Source of the DNA: DATKHR01 sp035510155
GTDB lineage: Bacteria > Acidobacteriota > Vicinamibacteria > Vicinamibacterales > CAVVIG01
Direction of reading: 5' to 3'
Length of the DNA: 64,000 bases
Assembly: GCA_035510155.1 (NCBI GenBank)
Contig: DATKHR010000065.1
Coordinates: 10,305-74,304 of the forward strand
The notes under the pieces were generated by a model. That model had not been told where the DNA came from, searched no databases, and worked only from the letters and a program-made list of their open reading frames with translations. The translations under genes were made by a program, and so were the position numbers. Below, in pieces: positions 49,604 to 59,590 of this stretch. Position 1 is the first letter of the stretch; each line of letters starts with the position of its first letter.

Positions 49604-52471
49604 TCAGAACTTGAAGTTCGCCCTCAGCACGACCGTCCGCGGCGGCAGGATGGCCGCCGGCGACATGAATTGCTGCAAGGTCTGCGTGATGCCCGTCGTC
49701 GGGTCCGTGAACTTTGCCGCCGGCGTCAGCGAGCGCGCTTGCCAGACCCAATCGGCGTTGAAGATGTTGTCGAAATCTATCGACCCCTCGAGTGAGCGGT
49801 TGTTGGCGAACTTGAACACCTTCCCGACGCGCAGGTCGAGCCGGTTCTCGAAGGGGAGACGATCGGTGCCGATCGGTTCGAGGTTGATGGTCTCCGTAAA
49901 GCCAAAGCCCACGCTGCGGGTAATCTGTCGCGTAATCGGCGGTCCGCTCAGACCGCTGTAGTTGGCGCTGGTGATGATGTCGTACCAGGGCAGCATGTAG
50001 ATCCCGGTCAGCTTGAACTGGTTCGGGCGATCGGCATTGCTCGCGCCGCAGCCGCTGCAGCGGGCGTCCGGGCTGATGTTGCCTGACGCGTTGATGAGGT
50101 AGTTCGGAGACACGTCCACAGAGACGTTCGAGATCTCGTTCTTCGAGCGGGTGTACCCGGCGAGCACCGACCAGTTCTTCGTGAACCGCCGCGTGACCGT
50201 GATCTCGAGGCCCTTGTAGCTCTGCAGGACGTTCGGATCGTTGGTGATCACGGTAGAGTTCTTGTTCGAGGTCCGCTGGTAGTACTGAAAGGTGCTGTCG
50301 TCAGCCGTTCCGACCAGGCCGTCGGGACCGGGATCGATCGCCGGCGTGGGCGTTGCGGCGTACGGGTTGTCCTGGATGTACGACGCCTGCGTATTCTTCT
50401 CGCGCCGATACGTGTACACGACACTCAGCCTGGTGTTCGGCACGACTTCGTGGTCCACGCCGAAGCTGTACTCATCGGTGTAGGGGCGGCTGAAATTCGG
50501 GTCGATCGTCGTCGTCGTCCCGGAGGTCAAGGTGCCCGCCCCAGTCTGTTCGCCCGGCTGGAACTTCAGGTCGCCGTTCGCGTCGTTCCACACGTAGGTC
50601 GTGAAGTAGTTCGAGTTCGGGTTGACGTTGCTGACGCCGCCGCCACCGGTCGACAGGATGTAGTAATAACGTCCCCAGGACGCTTTGGCCGCTGTCCTTC
50701 CATCACCCATGACGTCGTAGACGCCGCTCACCCGGGGGCCGGCCGTGTGCCAAAGGACGACGTTGCGCACTTCCGGCCAGACGCGCTGAATCGTTGGGTA
50801 GTACGCGCTCGCCGGACTGCTCTGAGCCGGGAGGTAGCCCTCGAGCCGCTCCCACCGGAGACCCGCTGTGAGTGTGAACCGCTTGATCGAGTAGCTGTCC
50901 TGCGCGAAGAGCGCGGTGACGTTGAGCGCCGAGATGTCGATGAGCGGCGTGGCGTAGATTCTCACGCTTTGCGATTGGGGCGTTTTCGTGCTGTCGTAGA
51001 ACGTCTGCACATCGTCCACGCGCGTCGTGTTGTTCTGCGTGACGGCGTGCGTGGAGTCGAAACCGAAACGAATCTCGTGGCGGCCGCCAAGCGCCTGGTC
51101 GATGTAGTACTGGCCGGTCGCGTTGGCCTGGTAGCGGTCCCGGTTGCGGATCACCTGAGAGGGGTTGTTCCCGTAAATGATGCCGGTGGCGTTGTCCGTG
51201 AGAGACTGCTGGTTGCCGCCGTTGAAATAGGTCGGGAACAGAATCTTGTTCACACCGAACCGGGCGTCTACGAACAGGTTCTTGCCGACGACCGAGTTCC
51301 ACAGCGCCTGGTAGACGTCGAACCGGTCTTCCTCGTCCACAGTGGAGTCGGTGACCGTCACCGACGCGTTGTTCAGAAGCCGGTTCGGCTTGCTGTAGCG
51401 CTGATGCGAGTAGAAGCCGGTGATCTTGTTGTTCTGATTCACCTGCCAGGTCGCGTTCACGAGGCCGGACGTGATGTTGGTCTGGTCGAGCACGACTTGC
51501 GACAACTGCACCGGCACGTTCTGATGCACGCGCCAGTCGCGGAACGATCCGAACGCGCGCAGCTTGTTCTGGATGACCGGGCCGCCAATCGTGAAGTTCA
51601 CGTCGGAGACAAAATTCGACGTATTGCTGTCCGGGCGAATGCCGTACTGCTGCAGATAAGGGTTGTGATCATTTCTGGCCTGCAGATTGTCCCCGGTCCA
51701 CGTGAAGGTCGTCCCGCCGCGCCACGTATCGGCACCGGTCTTGGTCACCATGTTCAGGAAGACGCCCGAGGTCGGCACGGAGATGTCGTGCGCGCCGGTC
51801 GAAACCTGAATATCGTCGAACGCATCGAAATCGTAGTAATAACCCGCGGCGCCAATAGCTGCCGGATCCCCGACATTGATGCCGTTCAGGAACTGAGAAT
51901 TCTGCGCACTCGCCGTCCCACGCGCGCTGTAGGTTCCCTGAAGCCCACCCGACGTCCCACCCACGTCAGGGCGGCTTATGACCAGGCCGGGCACCTTGGC
52001 TTCGACGAGCGCCCAGATATCGCGGCCGCCCGGCGTTCCCTGAATGAGCTGTTCACTCAAGTTCACGCTCACGTTGGCGCTCGTCGTGTCGACCGTCGGT
52101 GACGCACCGGCCACCGTCACGGTTTCTGCCAACGTCGCCACGGTCAGCTGCATGTCGATGGGCGTCGTCTGACCGACGAGAACCACGATGCCGTCGCGGA
52201 CGACGGTCTTGAAGCCGGAGAGCTCGAGCTTGACGGAGTACGTCCCTGGGACGAGCGATGGAAACCTGTAGACCCCGACGGCGTCGGTCACGCCCGTCAT
52301 CGAACTGGACACCAGCACCGGACTGCTGATGGTCACCGTGGCGCCCGGCGTCGCGGCGCCCTGCTCGTCGGTGGCCTTCACCAGGATGCTGCCGGTCTGC
52401 ACCTGAGCGCTCGCCGACGTTGCGACGCCCGCGAGCGCAAGCACAGCGAGAAACCTGAGCGCGTACTGCAT
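49604..52471 (-). CDS. Oar-like TonB-dependent outer membrane receptor
   Basis: Large outer-membrane beta-barrel for TonB-dependent import or adhesion. Signal peptide (about residues 1-23, ending ATSASA), N-terminal carboxypeptidase-regulatory-like domain (about 27-110, GATVTISSP ... YRFPSLVPGTYSVKLELSGFK), plug region with VETVTVAGASPTVDTTSANV, then about 22 barrel strands ending in the aromatic residue ANFKF. 955 aa from ATG 52471, which has GAGGAGG at 6 nt. No TonB box can be fixed. Oar-like proteins of this size are abundant in Acidobacteriota and may take up peptides or glycans. Confidence 0.9.
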   Translation of the reverse strand: MQYALRFLAVLALAGVATSASAQVQTGSILVKATDEQGAATPGATVTISSPVLVSSSMTGVTDAVGVYRFPSLVPGTYSVKLELSGFKTVVRDGIVVLVGQTTPIDMQLTVATLAETVTVAGASPTVDTTSANVSVNLSEQLIQGTPGGRDIWALVEAKVPGLVISRPDVGGTSGGLQGTYSARGTASAQNSQFLNGINVGDPAAIGAAGYYYDFDAFDDIQVSTGAHDISVPTSGVFLNMVTKTGADTWRGGTTFTWTGDNLQARNDHNPYLQQYGIRPDSNTSNFVSDVNFTIGGPVIQNKLRAFGSFRDWRVHQNVPVQLSQVVLDQTNITSGLVNATWQVNQNNKITGFYSHQRYSKPNRLLNNASVTVTDSTVDEEDRFDVYQALWNSVVGKNLFVDARFGVNKILFPTYFNGGNQQSLTDNATGIIYGNNPSQVIRNRDRYQANATGQYYIDQALGGRHEIRFGFDSTHAVTQNNTTRVDDVQTFYDSTKTPQSQSVRIYATPLIDISALNVTALFAQDSYSIKRFTLTAGLRWERLEGYLPAQSSPASAYYPTIQRVWPEVRNVVLWHTAGPRVSGVYDVMGDGRTAAKASWGRYYYILSTGGGGVSNVNPNSNYFTTYVWNDANGDLKFQPGEQTGAGTLTSGTTTTIDPNFSRPYTDEYSFGVDHEVVPNTRLSVVYTYRREKNTQASYIQDNPYAATPTPAIDPGPDGLVGTADDSTFQYYQRTSNKNSTVITNDPNVLQSYKGLEITVTRRFTKNWSVLAGYTRSKNEISNVSVDVSPNYLINASGNISPDARCSGCGASNADRPNQFKLTGIYMLPWYDIITSANYSGLSGPPITRQITRSVGFGFTETINLEPIGTDRLPFENRLDLRVGKVFKFANNRSLEGSIDFDNIFNADWVWQARSLTPAAKFTDPTTGITQTLQQFMSPAAILPPRTVVLRANFKF

Positions 52472-52730
52472 GCGATACCTCCTCAAAACAGCGTTGTTTC
52501 GAGATACCCGCAAGAGTTCTAACAGGTTCTGGCAGGCGGAACAACGAGGACGAGCGGACATTTCACGAGAATTTCAACGATCCGAGAGGCGACGTACGGA
52601 AACTTGAATCGAATTGCCTCGATTCAGACAGGAATGTGCCTCATCCGGGCAAATCTGACGAGAATGTCGTCACAATGAGGCGGATGATTTCTCGCTATAC
52701 TCCGGCCCATCCATCGCGGAGGCACGAAAC

Positions 52731-54986
52731 ATGAGCGCACGCGCGGCTTGCAGTCCACAGTCGGCCGCAATACTCCTGTCCGGCTTGATTCTCGCTGTAT
52801 CGGCGGCTGGATGCACCGCTCACGCGGTACAAAACGACGGTCGCCACCGACTCACCATCGAGCAACTGATTGATATCCGGCACCCGTCGAACCCCATGTG
52901 GAGCCCTGACGGGCAGTCGGTGGTGTTCGTCTGGGATCGTGCGGGGGTCTCCAAGGTCTTCGTGGCCCGAGCGGCGGAGGCCGGGACAAATGGCGGGCCA
53001 GCCCCGGCACTGCGGGAGTTGTCCGAGGCAGGCGCGACGCTGGCGGGGGCGTTCTGGAGCGCCGACGGCCGCGCCCTGATGATTCCGCGGGGCGGCGACC
53101 TCTGGCGCGTGCCGATCGACGGCCGCGCGGCGTCAGCCGTCTGGACCACGCCGCAAGCCGAGCGGGCCATCACCCCCTCGCCTGACGGCACTCGCGTCGC
53201 GTTCGTTCGGCCCATCGCCGAGCCGGCGACAGGCACGCTGCAGGGCGCCGGTCCCGCGACGGATGGGAGCGACCTCATTGTTCGCTCGCTTGCCGATGGC
53301 CACGAGACCCGCGTCCTTCGCGCCGACAACCACGCAATCGGCAGCATCAGCTGGTCACCCGACGGTCAGTACCTCGTGGTCGGCGACGCGCCGCGCGGGA
53401 TCCGCCACGATCAAACACCCTCGTACTCCGGCGCGAAAATCATCTACACCATCACTGAAAATGTCCCCGGCGAGACCGTCGTCGTGCCGGCCGCGGGCGG
53501 GCAGCCGCGACACCTTGCGGTAACCGCCAGCGGCTTTGGCGGCAATGCCGCCCGCCGGTGGGTGGACGCCAGACACTTCGTGTTCGACCGCACGTCCCCT
53601 GATTTCAAGAAACGAACAACCTATCTGGTCGACATCGCAGGCGGTGAGCCGAAGGTCTTGCACGAGGACGTCGAAGACAAGTTCTGGAGCGTAACCGGCG
53701 ACGCCGGCGCGAACGCGCAGCCGTCGCCCGATGGGAAGTGGATCGCGTTTCTCAGCGATCGCGACGGCTGGGATCACCTCTACGTGATGCCGGCACACGC
53801 CGGTTCGTCGGGCGAGCCGGCCGCGCCCATCCAAATCACGAAGGGGAAGTTCGAAGCCTGGCGCCCGACGTGGTCGCCCGACAGCCAGCGGATCGCGTTC
53901 GACGCGAACGAGCCTGGTCGCTACGGCACTCGTCACCTCTACGTTGCCACCATCGGGAATGATCCGGCGCGCGCGACGATTGCGGCGATGACCACGGGGC
54001 GTGGCACCAACATCGCCCCGGTCTGGTCGCCTGACGGCAAGCGGATCGTCTATCAGCACACCGATCCGCAGAACTCGGCGGACTTGTATGCGGTCGACAC
54101 GTCCACCAAGCAGGCCACCCGGCTGTCGGATTCCATGCCGATGTCAATGGACCGATCGCAGTTCGTCGAGCCGGAGACGGTACAGTATGCCGGCCCAGAC
54201 GGGCAGCAGGTGCCGGCGTGGCTGTTCGTGCCGAAGGGCCTCGATCGCTCGAAAAAGCATCCCGCCATCGTCTGGATTCACGGCGACGGCGTGAACCAGA
54301 ACTACGACGGCTGGCACGTTCAGCGGAACTACGCGGTTTACTACAGCTTCCATCAATACCTGCTCCAACAGGGGTACATCGTCATTGCGCCCGACTATCG
54401 CGGGAGCATTGGTTACGGCCGCGCCTGGCGGGAGGGCGTCTATATGGACGTCGGCGGCAGCGATGCCAAGGACGCCTGGATGGCAGCAAATTATCTGAAG
54501 ACTCTGCCGTTCGTGGATACCACGCGGATCGGCGTCTGGGGATTGAGCTACGGCGGGTTCTTCACCCTGATTGCCGTGACCGATCAACCCAAACTGTTCC
54601 GCGCGGCGGTGGACGTGGCAGGTGTGGTGGATTACGCGATGTACTATGATGATCCGTATCACGGCGGTTGGACCGCGAGCCGTATCGGCACGCCGGAGCA
54701 GCATCCGGACGTGTACGCCAAGGCATCGCCGATCTCCAACGTCTCACGGCTCGAGACGCCGCTGCTCGTATTGCACGGCACGGCGGACGTCAACGTTCCG
54801 TACTTGCACTCGGTGCGGCTGATCGATGAGCTCATGAAGAAGGATAAGAGTCATCTCGTGTCGTTCATGACGTATCCAGGCGAGTTCCATTACTTCACGC
54901 GCGAGCACGTCCTTCGCGATGCGTGGCACCGTGTGGACGATTTCTTTGCTGCGCAGTTGAAGGGCAGCGTGACGACCAACCACTGA
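52731..54986 (+). CDS. Secreted S9-family prolyl oligopeptidase-like peptidase
   Basis: Serine peptidase of the S9B/C group (dipeptidyl-peptidase-like). A signal peptide ending in SAAGC suggests a lipoprotein. An N-terminal beta-propeller with repeated WSPDGQ, PSPDGT, WSPDGQYLVVGD and QPSPDGKWIAFLSDRDGWDHLYV motifs (about 50-480) gates a C-terminal alpha/beta-hydrolase domain. The triad is Ser606 in GLSYGG, Asp686 in GTADVNVP and His720 in PGEFHYF. 751 aa. ATG has GGAGG at 8 nt and a TATACT -10-like box at about 52696. It cleaves peptides for uptake; neighbours are a hypothetical and a RidA protein. Confidence 0.9.
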   Translation: MSARAACSPQSAAILLSGLILAVSAAGCTAHAVQNDGRHRLTIEQLIDIRHPSNPMWSPDGQSVVFVWDRAGVSKVFVARAAEAGTNGGPAPALRELSEAGATLAGAFWSADGRALMIPRGGDLWRVPIDGRAASAVWTTPQAERAITPSPDGTRVAFVRPIAEPATGTLQGAGPATDGSDLIVRSLADGHETRVLRADNHAIGSISWSPDGQYLVVGDAPRGIRHDQTPSYSGAKIIYTITENVPGETVVVPAAGGQPRHLAVTASGFGGNAARRWVDARHFVFDRTSPDFKKRTTYLVDIAGGEPKVLHEDVEDKFWSVTGDAGANAQPSPDGKWIAFLSDRDGWDHLYVMPAHAGSSGEPAAPIQITKGKFEAWRPTWSPDSQRIAFDANEPGRYGTRHLYVATIGNDPARATIAAMTTGRGTNIAPVWSPDGKRIVYQHTDPQNSADLYAVDTSTKQATRLSDSMPMSMDRSQFVEPETVQYAGPDGQQVPAWLFVPKGLDRSKKHPAIVWIHGDGVNQNYDGWHVQRNYAVYYSFHQYLLQQGYIVIAPDYRGSIGYGRAWREGVYMDVGGSDAKDAWMAANYLKTLPFVDTTRIGVWGLSYGGFFTLIAVTDQPKLFRAAVDVAGVVDYAMYYDDPYHGGWTASRIGTPEQHPDVYAKASPISNVSRLETPLLVLHGTADVNVPYLHSVRLIDELMKKDKSHLVSFMTYPGEFHYFTREHVLRDAWHRVDDFFAAQLKGSVTTNH

Positions 54987-54988
54987 CC

Positions 54989-55744
54989 ATGAAAAGAGCG
55001 GGACGCAGGCCATCCCTGCCGGGAACCTCACGTGTGACGTCGGCGGCCCGTCTCCTCCTCGCGATCGTCGTCGCAGCTTGCCAGATTTTGCCGGCCGGCG
55101 CGCAGACACGGGGATCCCAGGCGCCCGTGAAGAAGCCTGCGCCTGCGCCGCCCACGCCGGCGCCGGCCAAGCTGGTGCCGCAGACGACCTGCCCCGCGCC
55201 GCTCGGCGTCGGGATCAAGACCAGGATCGCGTTCTGCGAAGTGCTGGCGGACCGCGACCCGCTTCGCGGCATCCTCATCAAGATCCCGCCGCATCGCGGC
55301 CCGGTGACGCTGACCTTCGATCTGCACAACCTCCACGTCTATTCGGACGAGCTCGTGAAGACCAAGCGCGCATTCACGCGCTATACCGCGACAATCGGCG
55401 TGTTGACGATGGACAACACGCTGATTGCCCGGGCGGTCGTGCAGAATGAATTCCGCACCGCGGCGGATTTCGTGGATCGCGTCGGGGGCGGTGCCGGTCC
55501 CGGCGGAGTAAAGGCGGTCGCGCCGACGGGCACCGAATCGATCGTCGTGGCGATCCCCGAGAGCGAAGATCAGGTGAGCCTGCTCGGCGAGAAGCTGACC
55601 GTTGAGGGGATGAGCACGCCGCCGGCGACGTTCTCGCAGGAGGGCCGCCCGATCGCCGCGGTCAGCAATCTGATGATCGAGTACCGGCCGGCGCCACCCA
55701 AGCCAGCCACGCCAACAAAGCCGACGAAGAAGGGCGGGGGGTGA
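54989..55744 (+). CDS. Secreted protein of unknown function with a Pro/Ala-rich linker
   Basis: Not recognised. N-terminal signal peptide (about residues 15-38) is followed by a flexible PVKKPAPAPPTPAPAKL linker and a beta-rich domain from about residue 65, with CPAPLGVGIKTRIAFCEVLADRDPLRGILIKIPPHRGP, then RYTATIGVLTMDNTLIARAVVQNEF. The C-terminus is KPATPTKPTKKGGG. ATG 54989 is two bases after the peptidase stop, so the pair is translationally close-linked. Two cysteines may form a disulfide. Function unknown. Confidence 0.65.
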   Translation: MKRAGRRPSLPGTSRVTSAARLLLAIVVAACQILPAGAQTRGSQAPVKKPAPAPPTPAPAKLVPQTTCPAPLGVGIKTRIAFCEVLADRDPLRGILIKIPPHRGPVTLTFDLHNLHVYSDELVKTKRAFTRYTATIGVLTMDNTLIARAVVQNEFRTAADFVDRVGGGAGPGGVKAVAPTGTESIVVAIPESEDQVSLLGEKLTVEGMSTPPATFSQEGRPIAAVSNLMIEYRPAPPKPATPTKPTKKGGG

Positions 55745-55748
55745 CGGA

Positions 55749-55780
55749 GGAAGTAAGGAAGTAAGCAAGTTACGAAGGAT
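55749..55780. repeat. 8-nt periodic array before the RidA gene
   Basis: GGAAGTAA GGAAGTAA GCAAGTTA CGAAGGAT: four 8-mers, beginning 4 nt after the preceding stop and leading into GGAGACACCT and the ATG at 55791. Confidence 0.75.
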
Positions 55781-55790
55781 GGAGACACCT

Positions 55791-56282
55791 ATGCGATTCG
55801 GACTCTTGACCCTGGTTCTGCTGGTTCCGGTTCTCGCGCTTGCGCAGTCGGGCTCGCCGCACATCAAGCGCACGAATCCTCCGTCGCTCTCGCAGCCGAC
55901 CGGCTACACCCACGTGGTCGAAACGGTCGGTCCCGTCAAGATGGTCTACATCTCTGGCCAGATTGCCTTCGACGCATCGGGCAACGTGGTCGGACCGGGC
56001 GACATGAAGGCGCAGGCCGAGCAGGTCTTCAAGAACCTCGACGCCGCGCTCAAAGCGGCCGGCGCGACGTTCGGGGACATCGTCAAGATGAACAGCTACA
56101 TCACCGATATGAGCAAGGCGCCGGCGGTTCGTGAGGTCAGAGCCCGATATTTTGGCAACGTGACGCCGGCCAGCACGTTCGTCGAGGTCAAAGGACTCGC
56201 TCGTCCCGAGCTGATGCTGGAGATCGAGGTGACTGCGGCCGTGCGTGAGGGTGTGCGGGTCGTGCCGGCGACGAAAGATTAG
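55791..56282 (+). CDS. RidA-family protein with signal peptide
   Basis: Rid/YjgF/YER057c family protein, whose cytosolic members hydrolyse reactive 2-aminoacrylate enamines. Here a signal peptide (about residues 1-18: RFGLLTLVLLVPVLALAQSG) directs it out of the cytoplasm. The family core is present: VYISGQIAFDASGNVVG, AQAEQVFKNLDAALKAAGATFGDIVKMNSYI, and RARYFGNVTPASTFVEVKGLARPELMLEIEVTA with the catalytic-type arginine (ARPE). ATG 55791 has GGAG at 6 nt and is preferred to an ATG four codons earlier. Located with a secreted S9 peptidase. Confidence 0.85.
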   Translation: MRFGLLTLVLLVPVLALAQSGSPHIKRTNPPSLSQPTGYTHVVETVGPVKMVYISGQIAFDASGNVVGPGDMKAQAEQVFKNLDAALKAAGATFGDIVKMNSYITDMSKAPAVREVRARYFGNVTPASTFVEVKGLARPELMLEIEVTAAVREGVRVVPATKD

Positions 56283-56297
56283 TTGCGGCCATTCGTA

Positions 56298-56326
56298 GTT
56301 GGTGATGAGTTCGCCTCATCACCAAC
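56298..56326. terminator. Perfect 12-bp hairpin between convergent RidA and TonB genes
   Basis: GTTGGTGATGAG (56298-56309) pairs with CTCATCACCAAC (56315-56326) around a TTCGC loop. Lying between two convergent stops, it could end transcription from both sides. No T-tract on either side. Confidence 0.6.
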
Positions 56327-56342
56327 CACGTCCTCCCAGCGA

Positions 56343-59300
56343 CTAGAAGAGAAACTTCGCCGCGAACTGCACTTGACGCGCCGACCCGGAATCGCCGGTC
56401 GGGAAGCGCGTATTCGAGATCACGCCGAACGAGGTGCTGCCGACCGTGGCGATCCGGCCCGGCTGGCCGAAGTTTGCCTGATTGAACAGGTTGAACACCT
56501 CGACGCGCAGCTGCGCGCGGGACGAGCCCACCAGTCCGATGTTTTTGATCAGCGACAGGTCGGTGTTGCCAAAGCCGGGACCGTACAGGACGTTCCTCGG
56601 CATATTTCCGAAGTGCGCCACTCCGGCTGCGTTATACGGAAGCGCGAAGACCGAGGACGACGTGCACGCGCCGGCAGTGCCTGCCGCCTTCGTCGGATCG
56701 CAGACCGTCGTCCCGTCGAACCACTGATAGCTGACCGGGAAACCGTTCTTGTCCAGATTCGGCGTCGCGACGATCGAGGGCAGCGGGCCGATCAGATCGG
56801 GCCGCACCGACGAGACGCCCGTAATCGTCGAGATGTTCGTGATGACATTGAATGGATTTCCGGTCTGCAGCTGTTCGACGACGACCACCTGCCAGCCGTC
56901 CTTCCAGCGGTTGCCCGAGAACGGCAGATCGTAGCTGGCGTTGAGCGCGAAGCGATGCCGGACGTCGAAGTCCGACGGTCCGACGCTGCCGGCCAGGTTG
57001 GTGCTGTCCTGAAGCGAGCCGTTACCGCCGGCGCCCGTGCCGTCGTACGAGTTGGTGTCGGTCGACTTCGACAGCGTATACGAGCCCTGCAGCTGGAGTC
57101 CATGCGTCAGCCGGCGATTCGCCGTGATCCAGAGGCCCTTGTAATTCGACCAGCCGAGGCTCGTCGACTCGATGATGTTGCCGAGCGCGGTGCCCGGAAG
57201 AATCGGGCTGGTGGCCGAAAGTTTGGGATACGGTCGGACCGTCCCGCCGGGCGTGACGAACTGGTTGAGGTTGATCGGAATGCGCTGCCGATCGCCGTGG
57301 GACCCGAAATAGCCGACCATCACGCCCGTGCCGCCGAACTCGCGTTCGACGTTGACGTTCCACGACTGCATCCGTGCCGGGAGGAAGTTCGGATCCGTGA
57401 ACGACGGCGTGAGGGACGCAGCCGACGCGCCGCCGATCGCATTGTCAAGCTTGATGTTGCTTGATGTCGTCCCGGAGGCCTGCGCGGAGAACGGCGACAC
57501 GATCGGCGGGTTCCCGGTTTCACCCGTGAAGTAGCCGGTGTTGCTCTGATTCACCAGAACCGCATAGGCGCCACGGACGACGGTCTTGCCGTCTGCTTTG
57601 GGATTCCAGATAACGCCGAGGCGTGGCTGGAAGTCGCTGCCGTTCTTGGTCACCTGCGTGAAGCCGTTTGTGCCGATCTGAATCAATGAAACCGTCGCGG
57701 GTTCGAACGTGACGAGCTTGTTGTCCTGCTCGGTCGGCGACGGGAGGTAGTCGTAGCGCAGACCGAGATCGAACTTGAGCGTCGATCCCACGGAAATCGA
57801 GTCCTGGACGAAGCCACCGATGGCGTTCACGTACACGTTGAACGCCTGGGTGCCAAGCGTGATGCCAAACACGCTGCCGAATCCTTGCTGGAACGCCTGA
57901 ACGCTCGGATAGGTGAAGCGCCCGGGATCCTGACTGAACCCGTAGTGTTTGACGTGTCTGACTTCGCCGCCGAACTTGATGATCTGGTTTCCATGGAGGT
58001 AGGTCGCCGTATCACCGACCGCAAACGTCGTCACTTCGCGTCCGCTCGGAAAACCGGCCGGGCCGCCGAAGTTCAGGTTGGGACCCGAGACGGTGATCGA
58101 CGGCAGGGCGATCGGCATCTCAGTCTGGCCTACGTTGATCCCCAGTGCATTCGTATCGACGAGAGTGTTGGGGATGAAGGTAATGTGGATGCGATTGAAA
58201 CCGCCGCGGACTTCGTTCACGAGCGCCGGGCTGAAGACGTGGGTCTCGTTGATCGTCAGGATCTGACGGTGGCCCCCGCGTGTATCGCTGTAGCCGGCGA
58301 CAGTCTGTCCCTGCGCGTTCGACTCGATGCGGGAGTCGGACTGGAACGCGTAGTAGACATGGAGCTCGTCGCTCTGCCGCAGACTGTTGCGCGAGTCGAT
58401 GGTGTACTGGTCGATCGTGACCGGCGCCAGCGGCGAGCTGATGGCGCGGGTGCCGGTGAGGTCGTTCGCGGCAGGTATGTACTGAAGCAGATTCTTCGCG
58501 ACCGGATCGGTGACCCCCGCACGCTGGGCGTTCGTCAGTGTCCCCGAGTTGAGATCCACGCCCTGCTCGTGCCGGAGGCCTTCGTAGCTGCCGAAATAGA
58601 ATGACCGGTTCGAGACGATCGCCCCACCGAGGTTCGCGCCGAACTGCTTGCGGTTGAACACCGACTTCGGCGTGACACTCCCGTCGGGCTGAATGCTGGG
58701 CGGATTGAAATAGTTGCGCGAGTCGAGCGCATCGTTCCGGTAGAAATCGAACGCCTCGCCGTGCAACTGGTTCGCGCCCGAGCGGGTCGCGACGTTGACG
58801 ATCGCGCCCGAGTTCCGGCCGTATTCCGCGCTGAACGTCGAGTTGTCGACCTTGAATTCAGACACGGTGTTGATCGACGGCTGGAACGTCACCTGGCTGT
58901 TCGACAGGTCGTTCAGATTGATGCCGTTCACCATCATGTTGACCGCGGTCTCGCGGTTGCCGGCCGACATGAACGAGAACGATCCCTGGCCGCGCAGCGG
59001 CGCGCTGAGCCCCGCGTTCTGGGGCGAGGTCGACCCGCCGGGCATCAGCGGACCGAGATCCACGAAATGCCGCCCGTTCAGTGGAATCTCCTGGACGGTT
59101 TTCTCAGCCATCGACTGGCCAACCGAAACGGTCGCCGTGTCGATGAGAGGCGACGACCCGATGACAGTGACATTCTCGGTCAGCGCAGCGACGCCCAGCC
59201 TGAAGTTGAGCACGGCGGTCTGCGCCGGTCCGAGGTCGGTCTCGCCGTTCTGATCCTTGAAGCCTTCGAGGTGCGCGACGACGAGATAGTGGCCCGGGTC

Positions 59301-59504
59301 GAGCGACGCGGCAACGTACTGGCCGGCTGAATCCGAGACCGCCGTACGCTCGATGCCAGTCGCGGCATTCCGGATCGTCACGGTCACGCCCGGCATGACC
59401 GCGTTTTGTGCGTCAGTGACCGCTCCCTGAAGAGTAGCCGTGGACTGCGCTCTGACCGGAGCCGCGACGAATGTGAGGGCCAAGGCGAGACAGACCAGCT
59501 TCAT
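56343..59504 (-). CDS. Oar-like TonB-dependent outer membrane receptor
   Basis: Second large Oar-like receptor, 1053 aa. Signal peptide (about residues 1-19, ending APVRA), carboxypeptidase-regulatory-like domain (about 23-110, TVTIRNAATGIERTAVSD ... VVAHLEGFKDQNGE), plug region with NVTVIGSSPLIDTATVSVGQSM, and a long barrel ending VQFAAKFLF. It differs from the first in having the sequence AEKTVQEIPLNGRHFVDLGPLMPGGS, typical of a broad acidobacterial group. ATG has AGGAGG at 8 nt. Ligand unknown. Confidence 0.92.
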   Translation of the reverse strand: MKLVCLALALTFVAAPVRAQSTATLQGAVTDAQNAVMPGVTVTIRNAATGIERTAVSDSAGQYVAASLDPGHYLVVAHLEGFKDQNGETDLGPAQTAVLNFRLGVAALTENVTVIGSSPLIDTATVSVGQSMAEKTVQEIPLNGRHFVDLGPLMPGGSTSPQNAGLSAPLRGQGSFSFMSAGNRETAVNMMVNGINLNDLSNSQVTFQPSINTVSEFKVDNSTFSAEYGRNSGAIVNVATRSGANQLHGEAFDFYRNDALDSRNYFNPPSIQPDGSVTPKSVFNRKQFGANLGGAIVSNRSFYFGSYEGLRHEQGVDLNSGTLTNAQRAGVTDPVAKNLLQYIPAANDLTGTRAISSPLAPVTIDQYTIDSRNSLRQSDELHVYYAFQSDSRIESNAQGQTVAGYSDTRGGHRQILTINETHVFSPALVNEVRGGFNRIHITFIPNTLVDTNALGINVGQTEMPIALPSITVSGPNLNFGGPAGFPSGREVTTFAVGDTATYLHGNQIIKFGGEVRHVKHYGFSQDPGRFTYPSVQAFQQGFGSVFGITLGTQAFNVYVNAIGGFVQDSISVGSTLKFDLGLRYDYLPSPTEQDNKLVTFEPATVSLIQIGTNGFTQVTKNGSDFQPRLGVIWNPKADGKTVVRGAYAVLVNQSNTGYFTGETGNPPIVSPFSAQASGTTSSNIKLDNAIGGASAASLTPSFTDPNFLPARMQSWNVNVEREFGGTGVMVGYFGSHGDRQRIPINLNQFVTPGGTVRPYPKLSATSPILPGTALGNIIESTSLGWSNYKGLWITANRRLTHGLQLQGSYTLSKSTDTNSYDGTGAGGNGSLQDSTNLAGSVGPSDFDVRHRFALNASYDLPFSGNRWKDGWQVVVVEQLQTGNPFNVITNISTITGVSSVRPDLIGPLPSIVATPNLDKNGFPVSYQWFDGTTVCDPTKAAGTAGACTSSSVFALPYNAAGVAHFGNMPRNVLYGPGFGNTDLSLIKNIGLVGSSRAQLRVEVFNLFNQANFGQPGRIATVGSTSFGVISNTRFPTGDSGSARQVQFAAKFLF

Positions 59505-59590
59505 GCACCCAACCTCCTACTCTCGTGCAAACGGACAAACGTCCGAAATTGGGAGGTGATTGTATGCGCTCGTCTGGCGATTGAGACAAC

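Noticed and set aside
50450..52102. 550-codon open frame opposite the first TonB receptor
   Set aside because: No domain pattern, no ribosome site, and dense Arg/Val/Asp composition; the receptor on the other strand explains the open frame.
56283..57464. 393-codon frame on the plus strand directly after ridA
   Set aside because: Begins at the ridA stop but runs antisense to the TonB receptor and is Arg/Val-rich without domains; the hairpin at 56298 lies in its first codons.
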